Position numbers and translations under genes: made by a program. From Piliocolobus tephrosceles (taxonomy: Eukaryota; Chordata; Mammalia; Primates; Cercopithecidae), in NCBI RefSeq assembly GCF_002776525.5, contig NC_045444.1:26932658-26996657 (forward strand): a stretch of 64,000 nucleotides of DNA. Direction: 5' to 3'. Every line of letters starts with the position of its first letter. Position 1 is the first letter of the stretch. The notes under the pieces are model-generated. The model saw only the letters and a list, made by a program, of their open reading frames with translations, ran no database searches and was not told where the DNA came from. Below, piece by piece: positions 1 through 12,404 of the stretch.

Positions 1-532
1 TTGGCTGAGGGAATTTAAGCCAAAACCAAAAAGCCAACATGTAGCCTTTTTTTCCCCTCTCTTTTACTCTTTCCTGGATTCTGAACAATATTGGAATGAG
101 AAAACATCAGAACTTAAAATCAACTGGCAGTTTAACCTTACAAAAGTGGTTCTTAAGGGAGAATTCACTCCTAGTAAATACATTAATGGTCACTACAAGT
201 GGGTGATTATGTTGGAAACAGAAATGTATATAAAAATAACTTGGGGAACTGAGGTCTTAGGGACACTATTTGAGCCATTTCCCTGAATCTCTCCTACCTT
301 TACATTTCTCCTTCACTAGTTTCAGTGTCTTCTTTACTCCACAGATTTCACTCTTTTTTTTTTTTTCTAACACATCTATTATTTTCTCACCGTGCATTTT
401 TCCTGTTTATTGTCTCTCCAATTCTTTGTGTCAGTTCTAACTTAACTCTGCTTTTAACTTTCTATTAGGACACTTAGTTAATTAGATGCTTGGAACATTT
501 TTACTTCTTCCTTTTTGGGTGGGCACTTAAAA
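1..532. other. non-repetitive A+T-rich stretch
   Basis: No gene, RNA or recognisable repeat is seen. A T-run lies near 353-366. No open frame of useful length. Confidence 0.5.
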
Positions 533-550
533 ACACACACACACACACAC
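533..550. repeat. (CA)n microsatellite
   Basis: About nine uninterrupted AC dinucleotides. Confidence 0.9.
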
Positions 551-1831
551 TGATACTTTTCTCACCATTTTTATGTTTTTATCTTGGCCTTAGTTGAAAA
601 TGAAAGCTTCTGGACAGTGATGATGATCTATTCTGTATCAAGATTCCAAATAAAAATATACTTGCATGCCTCGTCAGCACATTGAGTTTAAACATATTTC
701 AGAGACTACCTGGTATAGCTCTGTCTTCAGGTAAGACTTTCCCTAAGACTTTTGTCCTTTGAATATAAGATATTGTTTTTATAGATCTCTAAAGGCATAC
801 ATTCTCTCTTAAACATAAATGCAATTACATAAATTCATAGTCGCCACTCTTCCATATAATTGCAAATGAATTACATTTTGTTTAAGATGTGTAATTTAGT
901 AATATTTTTGAGTTCCCTAGGGGATGTACAGTTAAAAGAAAATTAATGATTTGTTTTTCCTTGTAAAGCAACTAAACCGAGATTAAGCCAGGCTTAGAAG
1001 TTGACCTACAATAAATCTTCAAGAAATTTAGGCGTCTCCCCAAAAGCCCAAGAATTAAACATTAAATATTCTGGAATGAAAAAGAAGGGGTGAAAAATGT
1101 TAGCCATCTCCTTATAATATCTAACCAAACAGGTAGGGACTATTATGGTACCCTCACAAAGAGCTTTGAACTTGGAACTGAAGGAACACAAATCTAGTCT
1201 TAACTGTGACATTTATTAGATCAGAGATACAAACTTTTTGAATGTTGAATTATGTAAATATGAAAAATGGACATAATAAAGTCTATCAATCAAGATTGTT
1301 GTAAGAATTAAAGAATGATTGTATATTATAAATGTATTTTATGTATAAATTATTATTATTATATATAAATAGCCATAAGTTCAAGTGTTAGAAATGCTTT
1401 TTAAATTATTTCATCCAGAAGGAAATGATGTGATGAACTGACAGAAGATTCTATGACTTTGATGATCATTCATATTTGATCAGAAGCTGAGTTCACTGGC
1501 CTGATACTTATCCTGCAGGGGACCTTTCAGAATGTTTTTGTTTTGTTTTGTTTTAATTGCCTCTGGGATTATCTGATATTGCAAAACTCAGGAAATACCT
1601 CTATAAAATGCAGAAAATTCTCTATCTTTAGTCTGTGGTGTTTTTTGTTTGTTTGTTTGTTTTTGTTTTTTTAACATCTCTGCATTAGTATCTGCAGATC
1701 CACAGGCTTTAAGGGTTTGTATTTATTTTTTTGTTTGTTTGTGACCAACATCTAATATGTATAAAGAGTTTTACTATAGGGCTCAATGTAACAAACTCTA
1801 AACTTATTCTACCACTTTTGTTCCTTTTCAG
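551..1831. other. non-repetitive stretch with simple repeats
   Basis: No gene recognised. It contains T/G-rich simple repeats: TTTTG units near 1534-1554 and TTTG units near 1645-1665. Confidence 0.45.
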
Positions 1832-2040
1832 GGAATTTGAACAAGAGATCAGACATGGCAGAAGAATCACCTCCCAGGTTTTATTCTGCTCGAACCCAGT
1901 GGAAAGCTAATGATTCTGACAAGAATCTTCTACTGTCTTGGATAGCCTTATAAGTTTATTTTCCTTTTAAAGTTAAGTGCTTTTGATTACAGATGTCATG
2001 TATCCCACAGTATTAGCAATAAATTTGTCTTTTCAAATTA
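1832..2040 (+). CDS. weak candidate terminal exon (unidentified)
   Basis: A pyrimidine-rich tract ending TTCCTTTTCAG at 1831 resembles a splice acceptor. The following sequence has an ATG at 1855 and an open frame of 32 codons (begins MAEESPPRFYSARTQWK) ending in TAA at 1951-1953. A poly(A) signal AATAAA follows at 2018-2023. Acceptor, short open frame, stop and AATAAA in this order is what a 3'-terminal exon looks like. I do not recognise the peptide, a second frame is also open from the acceptor for about 25 codons, and no partner exon was found. It may be an untranslated or lncRNA exon, or chance. Confidence 0.15.
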
Positions 2041-2987
2041 AAAATGAAGCTTGAGGGCTTGATTGCCCTGTCATTTAACAACATTATTGCAATGAGAAAG
2101 TTCCTCCTTTCACTATACACCATTTTCTGTCATGCTGAAAGAAGAAAGCAATACTTTTCAGCTCAGAGTTCTCAATAGTCTTTTCATTTCCATTGTATCA
2201 CTTTAAAAGAGAACAGCATCTTTGAAGAAATATTGTGTAAATAAAGCATTTAAAAATGTAGCACCAAGAAAACAAAACAGAAAAGTCAAGGGCACAAAGG
2301 AGGTAGGGAAATTACTTCTTGGTAGCAATGATGGCCAGTTTCTGTTGTATAAATATCTTGCTCATCACTCAGTTGAGGGAAAAGTGTCACATGTATGTTA
2401 AAAGATGTTCTGAGCATTGAAGTGTACATAAAGAAAAAGAGGGAAATGAGCAAATGGGAAAATAAAATATATCCTCAGTAAGCAGAATCTGCATGCTGAC
2501 TCGCATTAAGTTGACCATCTTTTGATGTGGCTTTCCTCCCATGTGGGGTGAGGTGGATAAGCACAGCCCCACAGTGTCACAGCTTCGTATATCTCTACTC
2601 GTTTGCAATTTATTGCATTCCTAAAGAAAACAGAGCTCACAGTTAAGTAATAGCTAATTTTGCTTTAGGGATAAGCAGTATCTGTATTTGGCAAAGTACA
2701 ATGATAACAAGTTTTATTAAACTATAATCTAGAAAGGTGATGCCACAAAAGGGAATTGTAGAGATTAAAAAGAAATGCCAAACTGAGAGCCTCCAAAGCT
2801 TTTCCTCTTGCACTGGGCATGACTTGGCAGGACATAGTAAGTATACAATCAATATGTCTTGATTTAATACAATTGAATGAGGCTGCCACACAAAGCACTG
2901 AGACATTATATCTTTAAATCATTTCATAACCTCTAGACCTAAGAATTATTGCTTTTTGGATAAACTTTGATTTTTTCATAGTGTTTC
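2041..2987. other. non-repetitive stretch
   Basis: No gene or identifiable repeat. The short open frames on the minus strand at 2387-2906 show no recognisable protein. Confidence 0.45.
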
Positions 2988-3361
2988 TGTGTTAGTTGCC
3001 ATAACAAAATACCACCAACTGGGTATCTTAAGAAGCAGAAATTTATTTCCTCACAGTTCTGGGTGTTGAAAGTTCAAGATCAACCAGTGTGTCCGCTGGG
3101 TTGGCTTCTCCCAACATCTTGGCTTCCTTGGCTTGAAGATGGCTACCTTCAAGCTCTACCCTCTGTGTACACAGCATTCTACCATTTCTTTGTTTTTTTT
3201 GTAAGGATACCAGCCATACTGAATTAGGGTCCCACCCTTATGATCTCATTTAACCTTCATTACCACTTTAAAGACCCTAACTCCAAATAGAGTCACATTA
3301 GGAGTTAGGACTTCAACATATGTTTTGGGGTTGAAGTGGAAGACACAATTTAGTGTATACC
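2988..3361 (-). mobile_element. MLT1-type MaLR solo LTR
   Basis: The order of landmarks matches an MLT1 (ERVL-MaLR) LTR read in reverse: a start resembling TGTGTTAGTTGCCATAACAA, then CAGAAATTTATTTCCTCACA, GGATACCAGCCATA, CCTAACTCCAAATAGAGTCA and CTTCAACATATG. No internal retroviral sequence flanks it, so it is a solo LTR. It is heavily diverged and I could not find a clear target-site duplication. Confidence 0.8.
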
Positions 3362-3429
3362 TATCTCTTCTGAAGATGATCCATTCCAGATTTCCAAGCA
3401 GAATGACATATTGGAAAGTGGATTTACTT

Positions 3430-3560
3430 AGTGGTCAGACAGAACAGGGTGTGGATTCCTGCTGCTCATTGATTATTCTAGCTTGACCTTGGACAAGGTA
3501 ACTTAAATCCATCTCTGTAAAAATTGGGTTGTTAATAATCATAAAGAAATTTTGTTGTGA
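3430..3560 (+). mobile_element. MIR fragment
   Basis: The MIR core phrase CTTGGACAAGGTAACTTAA is present, followed by a degraded CTCTGTAAAAATTGGG segment. The rest of the element is too decayed to place its ends. Confidence 0.55.
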
Positions 3561-5055
3561 AAATTTGGGAAGATCAATTTTTTAACAGAAAGTGGAGGAG
3601 AGGCTAATAAAAGAAGGAATCATTCTTCAAAACTTTATTCCCACTTTAACTATAAACAGAAATCTTTACTTCTTTCTCATGTGTCTCTTTCAGACTGGCT
3701 TTCTCACCTAGGTTTCAGGAAACGGAGATCATAATAATGGCTTGGAAAAGCAAGAATGGCTGGAGGGGAAGTTTGCAGATGAAAATATGAATGTTACTTC
3801 AAAGGTTAGTTTAAGTAGACAAGAGTTCTTTTGAGGGAGGAACCCTGGGCTTGCCAAAATACTGTAAATTAACCGTGAAGCCTCACCATCTTATCTGCTG
3901 AGATTAGGTAACTTATTTTGCAAATATTTTGTTTAAAAATCCATTGACAAAAGCCTACACTTTTAGACTTTACCAACTATACCAAAAGAGATGCCTATAG
4001 ATTTTCACTTATTTAAAAACTAGATCACTGGGATAATTTTATATTCATCAGATTCCCAAGAGAACAGCTTTTCTTACTATAGGCTTCCTCATAATGCAAA
4101 AACAATTCAGCAAAATTAAATTCCTACAATTTTCCTTGTTACCACAACAAGGCTTCTAACTGTAGGAGACCTGAAGTTGCTTTATCCTTTCCCCTAGATC
4201 AAATAATATTGACACATATTTCAACAGAGTGCTCTCAGTTCTAACAAATAAGGACCACATTGTGCACTTGAGTAAAGCAAACACATATTTGTAATATCAT
4301 CAACAAATACAGTTATTACTATTTTTCATTGTTTTTCATGAACTTGTTCTAAAATGTCTTTACCCTTTGGTCATCAATATTGCTATTTCAGGCACATAAT
4401 GTAACCTCTAAAAAGCAGTTTGTTTGTTTGCTTTTTTCTACTCTTACATGAAAGTTTCCCCAGGCATTTCCAAGCAGCATCTATAATTGTAAATTATTTC
4501 AGGTCAAGTGAGGCAAATCGGAATAAGCTGTTATTTTGAGACTTTTTTTAAAGTGCTATCATATAATGTATCACATACACTGAAGTTGAGGTGAGGTTTA
4601 TATATTTGGGTGAGAAAATGTGTGCACAGCTATAATGTTAGACTGGGATTTCTCATGGAAGCTGCTCAGTAAGCAAAATAAAATTCTTCCAAAATAATTT
4701 GACCTTGAATAACGAAGCATATTTTTATCAATCAACTGTAACCAACATTGACTTTGGGGATTAGCCAAATTGTAGCATGCATATTCAGGGAGATAATACA
4801 GTTGTCAGATACAGTGTTCTTGATCCATAGTCTGTCACTGTGTATCAAATCACAACCTGCAGTGCTTTTCTTTTTTCAATTTTATAGAGTAACATGTAAT
4901 ACATGAGTCAAATCTGTCTTGCTGGGTTACAAGAAAAGGAGAAGAACTGGAATACAAATTATACTGTAAATTAGAAAACCTAAATCCTAAGCAACTAGAT
5001 GTTTAACCTTAATAGGAAATAATATCTTTAAATCCAATGATATTCTGATATAAAG
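3561..5055. other. non-repetitive A+T-rich stretch
   Basis: No gene or assigned repeat. One splice-like pair (acceptor before 3694, donor after 3804) was considered and rejected. Confidence 0.45.
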
Positions 5056-5220
5056 CAGTGCTTCTCAAACCTTAATGTGTATAAAAATTACCTGGGGTTC
5101 TTGTGAAAAGATTGATTCTGATTCAGTAGATTTGGCATGGAGCCTGAAATACTACATTATTAATAATTTCTCAGATGATGCCAATGTTTCTAGACTACGG
5201 AACACAACTTGAATAGCAAG
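5056..5220 (+). mobile_element. MER5A-type hAT MITE
   Basis: The segment begins CAGTGCTTCTCAAACCTTAA and keeps the MER5A internal phrases ATTACCTGGGG, GATTCTGATTCAGTAGAT and CAGATGATGCCAATG. It ends close to GAATAGCAAGG, matching the usual length of this Charlie-related non-autonomous transposon. Confidence 0.8.
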
Positions 5221-6174
5221 GTTCTACAGCATCATTGTATACAATATATTATGAGATTTCATAATTACCTTTATTATCCAAAGAAGTATAATGCCCCAAA
5301 ATAGTCACAATAGTGTCTACTAATTTATCTTAAATTGCTTTTATAATAATTATGCAAACATTTCTTACTTAATTGTGATTAGTCTTACAATTAGATTTTC
5401 TCCCAGAATCCCTTTTCGTCATGACTGTGCAGAAAGGAAATAAAATAACATCAAAGTGTATGATTACAAAAATTCCTGCAGATGACACAAAATATTTAGG
5501 GAATGTTTAGAATATTTTAAATTCCCCATTCTCAATCTTATGGAGTACGGGGTGGGGGGGAGAAAAGGAAGTGTGCTGTAAAATTAGTGATGCTATGTAC
5601 GATGGTCGACACTGATGTTGACGACCACTCCTACTTAATTTGGACTCTCCTCTTTCTGGGAGCTAGTGCACGCAATGATCGGTAGTGCATCTCACCTACA
5701 AAAACCTGCAGCCTGAAACTGCCCAAGAAATTGTATGTTGGCAGTTTGTTAAGATATTTTATGAGAAGAGATGTCACCAAGTAATGGGTTACTTAGTACT
5801 TTCACTGCAGCAGAGACAGTTACGATGTGCTTCTTCATTCTCTTGACATTCTACTTACAGGATTTGCAGTTTCACGTAAAATTAAAGAAAACTTACACAT
5901 CCCCAACTACACCAACTCCTTCATTGTGTATTACTAAATAATTCAATGTAATGACATATGAGAGTTTTGTTTCATGTGGGTAAGAAATAACAAAGGCCTT
6001 ACATCCTGTTCTTCTGAGGATTTAGAATAAGAATAGTGTTTAAGAATACTCTGACTAAAGAACTTCATTTCTAAAGAGTTGTAAGATATAAGAAAATGTT
6101 TTTAATCATAGTTTCCTCTTTATCTTCTTCAAACTTTGTTCTTTATCAAAAACTGTTAATTCATTAAGCAAATC
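5221..6174. other. non-repetitive stretch
   Basis: No gene seen. Around 5595-5690 several CpGs survive (for example GATGGTCGACACTG), which is unusual in this CpG-poor DNA but has no attached function. Confidence 0.4.
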
Positions 6175-6310
6175 TTCATCAACCAATTAAACAGGCATGT
6201 AACATAAAAACATATAATGTGGCAGGCTAGTGTTAAGAGCTGAGAATAAAGGGCATAACGTGCAGTTTCCGATGTCACAGACCTCAGTACTCTTGAAGCT
6301 TTTATGGAGT
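6175..6310 (-). mobile_element. probable L2 3'-end fragment
   Basis: Resembles the reverse of the L2 3' end, including a degraded counterpart of the 'tgtgccaggcactgtgctagg' region. Old and ragged. Confidence 0.4.
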
Positions 6311-6383
6311 CAGTTTCCATCTAGTTACCCAAATTGTTTCAGCATTTTTTTTTGCTATACTAGTTAATAGAAAATAAATTATT

Positions 6384-6400
6384 AAACAAACAAACAAACA
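6384..6400. repeat. (CAAA)n microsatellite
   Basis: Four CAAA units in a row. Confidence 0.8.
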
Positions 6401-6979
6401 TTGGCATGTAAAACCAAAAAGTCAAGAAGTCAGGCACAGCTTTAATCAAAGGCTGAAGCAATGTTATCAGAGCTCAGCTTTTCTACATTTCATAGTTTTG
6501 AATTTTGCTATACTGACTTAATGGTCACACTCCATAAAAATTTTCCAGCAGTGCTATGTTTAGGTTGTCTTAAGAGAGAATATGAGGTCCTTTTATGACA
6601 GTATGAAAAATAGTTAATTGTTTCTCTTTGGTTATAACCCGCTCATATTCTTATTACTGAGTCATCATCTAGGGCCATTGGAAATACAATGCCCTGATTG
6701 TATGTGTCTGATCCATGTGTCCACCCTAGAGCCAGTAATGAAGTAAAATCCCCCAGAAGTAGATTATTGAGAGATGTGACAGTCATAGAAGTGCATGGCA
6801 CCAATCCTTTTTAGCTCTGAAGGAGGCAGATGAATGAACAGTAACTTTTTTTCCATTGGTCTTTTATGATCCAGATAATATAAAAGTGAAATCCAAAAAC
6901 TTATATTTTAAATTTGTAGTTTACAAAACGATCTTACCTTCATTATCTACCCACAATGTTGGCAAAATATTTGTTTCAA
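6401..6979. other. non-repetitive stretch
   Basis: No gene or confidently assigned repeat. Confidence 0.4.
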
Positions 6980-7085
6980 TATATTTGATAAGGAAGGATA
7001 TTAAATCAAGAAAAGTTAAGTGACTTGTTCAAAGCCAAAAAACTGGCCCGAGTAATATTCACTAGAGCTTTCTAGTCCTGTAAAT
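6980..7085 (-). mobile_element. MIR fragment
   Basis: Contains AAGTTAAGTGACTTGTTCAA, the reversed MIR core, within a diverged context. Confidence 0.6.
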
Positions 7086-7974
7086 GAAACCAATTTACCT
7101 CTTCTCATGGAGTCTCATCTTATGAACTCACAGGAGGCAATGGCCCTTTCTTCAGTGATCCCCTTATTAACAGTGGCATTGATTATTGATGCTTGAAAAT
7201 TATTGAAATTATTATTAATGTTTGAAAATATTAACCCAGTACATCATCTCCCTGCTTAAATCTTATTCCCGGCAGCTTTCTACTTTGAGGCTGAGCCTCG
7301 AGTTTTATCATCAGTCCACGACAACAGAGGACAGACATACTCCTCTTTAAGTAAGATAATGGGATTTAGGAATGGGCAAGGGAAAAGATTTTCTAATACA
7401 GCATACTACAGCAAATACTAGGTCAAAGGCAGCCTTCCCTATAAAAGAATACATTTTTTAATATAAGAGGGGAAATAGAAAACCTCTACCTGATACCAGG
7501 GTATCTTGGGGAATAGAAAAGAGACAGGGTGACATTATAGCCTGAGCTTTAGATATGTCCAAGTCCTGGTCAGATACGCAAATTGTTGAGGGAAAAACTG
7601 AAAGCAGGGAGGACAGGATTCCATTCTCTTTTTGAAATCTAGAAAGAGGAAGCTGTGTAGGGTGATTCTTGAATCAATATGGTCCATCCTTTGCACACTT
7701 AAGAATATCTTTCTTTGCTATGAGACTTGAGAGATGATGTATCTTCCAATACCCTAAATATCACCATTTAGGGATACATCAGAAAAATAGTAAAAACTAA
7801 GCATTTTGACCCCATGATCTGGGTAAATTTGCAACCTCCCCTACATATCACAATTTTACATGCTCCCCTTCTTATGTCTTTATTTCTAAACCACAAATAT
7901 AGAATTAAAGGTATCTTAAATTTAATTCAGATATTGAAGAGATCGATTTTGCAAATCAGCATGCTCAGTAGAGA
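7086..7974. other. non-repetitive stretch
   Basis: No gene. A segment near 7240-7310 is weakly L2-like but too diverged to call. Confidence 0.4.
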
Positions 7975-8155
7975 GGAGTTTTGAGATATGAATATCCAAG
8001 ATTAAAATTGCAGTCCTATAACTTACTTATTATCTGAGCTTGAAAAGTTTTCTGCATGTCTGTTTACTCATTGCAAAATGAAGACAACAATACCTTCATC
8101 AGCAGGTCATAAATAAGATTAAATAAGATATTACATATGAAATGCTTAGGAAAGG
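7975..8155 (+). mobile_element. MIR fragment
   Basis: MIR-like order: a decayed TTACTCATTGCAAAATGAAG, then ACAACAATACCTTCATC, then GATTAAATAAGATATTACAT and AAATGCTTAGGAAA. Confidence 0.6.
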
Positions 8156-8942
8156 GAGTGTTTTTCTGGCAATTACTCTTACTATGACTACTACTGCTGC
8201 CGCTACTAATGGCTTCACTATTTTTGCATGAGATATACAAGCTATCTAGGACAAAATATGAACCATTGATACACATGAAAACTGAAGTATTCTACCGCCT
8301 GTATTTTTCCACCTTAAAATTGAGAAATCTACTTATGTAGTTACATAATACCTTCAATCTCATTCCTCAAAACAAAAATAGACAATAAAAGCAGTAGGAG
8401 CACAAGTACCAATATCCAATACGGCATATTTCACAAACTCCAAAAGTCAGGTATAAAATAAATGTCTGTGTGTTTTTAATGACCCAATAATCTACTTTCA
8501 AGTGGCTTAAGCAAGTTATTCAAAAGCTTATAACAAACCAAACACAATCCTTAAATTTGAACCCAAATTCTTGTGATGTATGATTACATTTTTCCATTCT
8601 TTTTTTCATTTTTATGCTCCCTAAACTTTTGTATTCTGACCTACTGGCTCTTCTCAAAGATTTCCATTCTCTCTGGATGCAGGAAATCCTGAAAACCTTG
8701 TCAAAATCCTTTTGCATCACTAAATTCACAGGTCATTTATGTAGACTCAAGAGATTTTTTCCTAGTCCTAATAAACATCAAGACTCCCAGATGTTACTCC
8801 AACTTGACTGTACCTCTAGACCTCTTGGAGGTTCACTCATCACTAATTTTCTGGTCCAGTGGAGCATTACGTAACTTCTTCCCAACCTTTCCACAAACTC
8901 AGAACTCAGCATAAAAGTGAAAAATAGATGTCATGGTAGTAC
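8156..8942. other. non-repetitive stretch
   Basis: No gene recognised. Short open frames on both strands near 8520-8874 overlap each other and look like chance. Confidence 0.4.
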
Positions 8943-9146
8943 AAAGGAAACCACACACACACACATACACATACCTGAACAAGGAAAACACACACACACA
9001 CCTGAACAAGGAAACCACACAAATACATGTACTCACATACCTGAACAAGGAAATCACACACACACACACACACACACACACCCCTGAACAAGGAAACCAC
9101 ACATACAAGGAAACCACACATACACATACACACATACCTGAACAAG
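8943..9146. repeat. CA-rich minisatellite
   Basis: Five copies of CCTGAACAAG (8974, 9001, 9040, 9083, 9137), four of them continuing GAAA, alternate with CA tracts of variable length. The longest CA tract is at 9055-9080. CA tracts have no stop codons in several frames, so open frames appear here on both strands without being genes. Confidence 0.9.
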
Positions 9147-10639
9147 ATCCTCTCCCAAACAGCAGCATAAACAATAATAGAGTAATCCTGACCATAAAGA
9201 AACTCTAAAAAATAAAAGCTCTTTCCTTTATATAATGAATTATAAGGAAAAGAAAATAAGAAAGAACATCTCCTAGTAAGTACACCCATGTGAACACTGA
9301 TTTTCTTCATGGTTCTGTTGTGGTTATGGTAAATACTTTTTGCTCCTGTCATGTTATTCCAGATTCTGACTTCCCAGATAATTAACCGTTTGTCTCCTTT
9401 CTATCTTTTCCTTGATAACTTAATTTTTAAATATCAGTTATATTGAGGATTCTGAAAATGACAATATATTTAGATCAGATCAAGAGGATGGGAGAGGAAG
9501 ATGGATTTCACTTAGGGTATGATTTGTGCTCCTCAATTAGTTTTCATAAAGGGTGTATGCGTTTGATATTGTCCAATCTGTCTAATAAAATCTACTAAAT
9601 TACTTATTCAAGGCAAGGTCATAAAGCCTGATTTTTGAGGATATCTTACTTTCTTGTATTAAGAGAGTCTGTATAAGGAAATCTTATTTTATTATATCTT
9701 AAAATTGGAATAATAAATGTGATGCCAATAATCAAGAACACAATTATTACTTGCTTCTTTAGACAGAAATAAATGCTTATCAATATTCCAAAAGCCATGG
9801 AAAACACAAAAAAGCATATTAAGTTATCTTTTCTTTAAATGTTTCATATATACAGTTCAAAAGTAAAATATTTTACTCAGGATGGTATTGTTTCCCCCTT
9901 TCCAATTAATAATCCATTGTAATCACACATACCTCCATCTAACACAGAGAATATGAAACTGGATTAGAAAGGACTCTTCTTGCAAATAAAATATTTGTAA
10001 TAACTGTTAAAAAAGCAATCATGCCATTAAATTTAGACAAAATATTAAAGGATTATTTTTGGCAAATTACTGAATTACAGTAATAATTTCATTCTTGCTG
10101 TTTTAGGGCTAATACCACAATTAGATGAAATAGATTTTCAAATGATCCACAACAAGGAAGACTAATAAACATGGACTTTGTGCAGATATCATTTGGAAGA
10201 TGGGCCAACATTCATGGTCATTTATTATTCTTGTACTCTATGATAATCAAGGACTGCAGAATATCAAATTATTTTTCTGATTATTAAATATCTCTTCAAG
10301 AGTTAAATATATTCTTAAATAATTTTTGCTAGAAAACTTTCATGATACAAGATTATTTCCATAATTTCTCAAATAGAGTTATATGCAACATATATCTCTT
10401 TGAGAAATAAGGTCATCGCAAACAGTCACAGACTGTACTAGGTAACATAGTTTTGTTTGTTGTTTAGATGACTTTCCTCTCACCCATACTTTTTGGTTGA
10501 TTGTCCTTAACTGGTCTTTGTATTCTGTTTTCCTTCTAATCTAGGTAAAAGGTGAAATAAACCAAGTTTCTCTAGAGTTTTATAATCAAGGGAGAAAATA
10601 GGCATCGTTTTCTTGTGATGGAAAAAAAATGACATGAAC
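9147..10639. other. non-repetitive A+T-rich stretch
   Basis: No gene, RNA or assigned repeat seen. Confidence 0.45.
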
Positions 10640-10850
10640 TAGAACATCTGGAGAAGACTTCATGGAGGAAGCAAAATTGAGCTGGCCTTTAAGGATTAGA
10701 ATAATTTATAGAATTGAAGAGATTAGACATTCAAAAAGAGGAGAATGGGAAGGACTAAAGTTGGAAAGCAGCAAGGATTGAACAAGTAAGAGTGAAAAAA
10801 TAAGTCTCACTGGATTGATAGTTGGTGTGGCTAAAAGGTGAGCTATATGT
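10640..10850 (-). mobile_element. L2 fragment
   Basis: Matches the reversed L2 body (GAGCTGGCCTTTAAGGATTA and following degraded text). Part of a longer broken L2 continuing at 11090 and 11750. Confidence 0.6.
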
Positions 10851-11089
10851 CTAAAATACTTTATCAAAAATTTCAGAATTTGAAATACTCTGAAAACCCA
10901 AACTTTTTGAAACTTGATATAAATAATCCTATTGTGAGGCTTAAGAAATGCATAAAAAACACAATTAACATTAAATTTGTGATGATTATGTAAAAGATAT
11001 TAAACATAGTGCTTTAACTTCATGATTTCCTTTATTATTATAAGATAAATATTAATCTACACAGACAGACATCTACTGAGGTTGTCATC

Positions 11090-11345
11090 TGTGGCAAAGC
11101 ATTGGGAGTACAAACCAAATAAGACATGTGCTTGTCAAGAATTGATGGTATGATACAGATAAGTTAATTTTTTAACAAGATGTAATTTTTTAACAAGTAT
11201 CAGATAAAAATACTTTTATTTGATAAAAGTATTTTCAGAATTTATCTAGATCAACAATAGGAAATGCTTCCAAGGAGAAAGCATTGCCTGAGGTGAGATT
11301 TTAAGTTGATAAGTATGAGTTAATTTGATAAAGGAAAGGACATTA
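11090..11345 (-). mobile_element. L2 fragment
   Basis: Contains the reversed L2 phrase resembling GAGGTGAGATTTTAAGTTGA, after a degraded counterpart of the L2 3' part. A perfect short hairpin lies inside it at 11207-11235. Confidence 0.5.
11207..11235. repeat. perfect 13-bp hairpin
   Basis: AAAATACTTTTAT (11207-11219) is exactly complementary to ATAAAAGTATTTT (11223-11235) across a TTG loop. Confidence 0.9.
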
Positions 11346-11527
11346 TAATCTAAAAGAATATTATATTATATTATAAAGCAGAGCTATGGAAAAGCATGGC
11401 CATGGAAAGAAAGTGGAAATAATTAGGATGGCCAGAGTGAAAGGTTTATTATACAGAGAGGAAAACTATCAAATAGGATGTGTGTTTTTGTGGGAAAATG
11501 AAAATGCAGTAGGCCAATAAGGTAAAC

Positions 11528-11745
11528 AGGGGTTCCCAACTGATGAAGACTTTGTCCCCCAGAAACATTTGGCAATGTCAGGGCACATTTTGTGGGTTGC
11601 TACAATGGGCAGGGAATACTGCTCTCATGTAGTAGATGAAGGCCAGAGATAGTGATAAACATTCTACAATGTACAAAAAAGTCCTCCACAACAAGGAATT
11701 ATCTGGCCCAAAATGTCAGCAGCGCCTTTTGTGAATCCTTGATGT
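11528..11745 (+). mobile_element. ancient dispersed repeat, probable DNA-transposon relic
   Basis: Contains the well-known interspersed phrases CCAGAAACATTTGGCAATGT and GAATTATCTGGCCCAAAATG with the usual spacing. It looks like a non-autonomous DNA transposon. I do not assert the family name. It sits between two L2 pieces and probably inserted into the L2. Confidence 0.55.
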
Positions 11746-11749
11746 AGAC

Positions 11750-11960
11750 CTGTGTGTGCAAACCCAGAGAGTTGGAGCTTTATCTGGAAAGCCCTGATAA
11801 ATCACTAAAGGGCTTTAGGCTTTACAATAGCATATAATTTTCATTTACAAACATCATTCTGGCAGTAATTTTGGGGCTGGATCAGAGAAGTCAGGGGAAA
11901 TATCATGGTAGCAGGACCTGTTTTTATCCCATTGCATCAATCTAGCAAAAAAATGATGGT
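11750..11960 (-). mobile_element. L2 fragment
   Basis: Reversed L2 features: GGGCTTTAGGCTTTA, then ATCATTCTGGCAGTAA and a GCTGGATCAGAGAAG segment. Confidence 0.6.
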
Positions 11961-12404
11961 GGCAGCAAAGGGGAAAAAAGGAAGGAGCTAACAACGAGAG
12001 ATAAATGAGATGAAATTCACAGGGCTTAGTGACTGCATGTGGCTATAAAAAGAAAGAACTTAAAATGACTCACAGACTTGTGGATCCAGTAACTGGAACA
12101 TAAGTAATGTGATTCAAGCAGGCAACACAGGGAAAAGAGCAGTGTTGAAGAGCAAAGATAATGAGCTTGATTTTAGATCTTTTAAATGGAGTTACCTGAA
12201 GGACATATGGAGTTTACCAAATATTTATATGCATGAAGTTGAGCAAAGTAAAATGCAAGGAACCACTAATTGCAGTGAGGAAATCGCAAGAACAATTTTA
12301 GTTCAACAGTGCCAATGGTGATAGTTCTAGTCGTGGATGGGTGAAATTTGGGGGCAATGATGAATAAATAGGGATAAAATAGTATTTACTTCCCAAAAGA
12401 GCTC
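11961..12404. other. non-repetitive stretch
   Basis: Nothing recognised. An open frame of 70 codons at 12109-12321 has no recognisable protein. Confidence 0.4.

Noticed and set aside
3694..3804. Splice-like internal exon (acceptor CTCTTTCAG, donor AAG|GTTAGT)
   Set aside because: The best frame stops before the donor, the segment does not resemble a known exon, and it lies downstream of the terminal-exon-like signal at 1832, so the two cannot form one simple transcript.
8943..9146. CRISPR-like regular repeat spacing
   Set aside because: The spacers are CA tracts of varying length in a primate genome. It is a minisatellite.
8899..9352. Overlapping open frames of 91-148 codons on both strands
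   Set aside because: They are produced by the CA minisatellite, which lacks stop codons. The products are Cys/Val or His/Thr runs.
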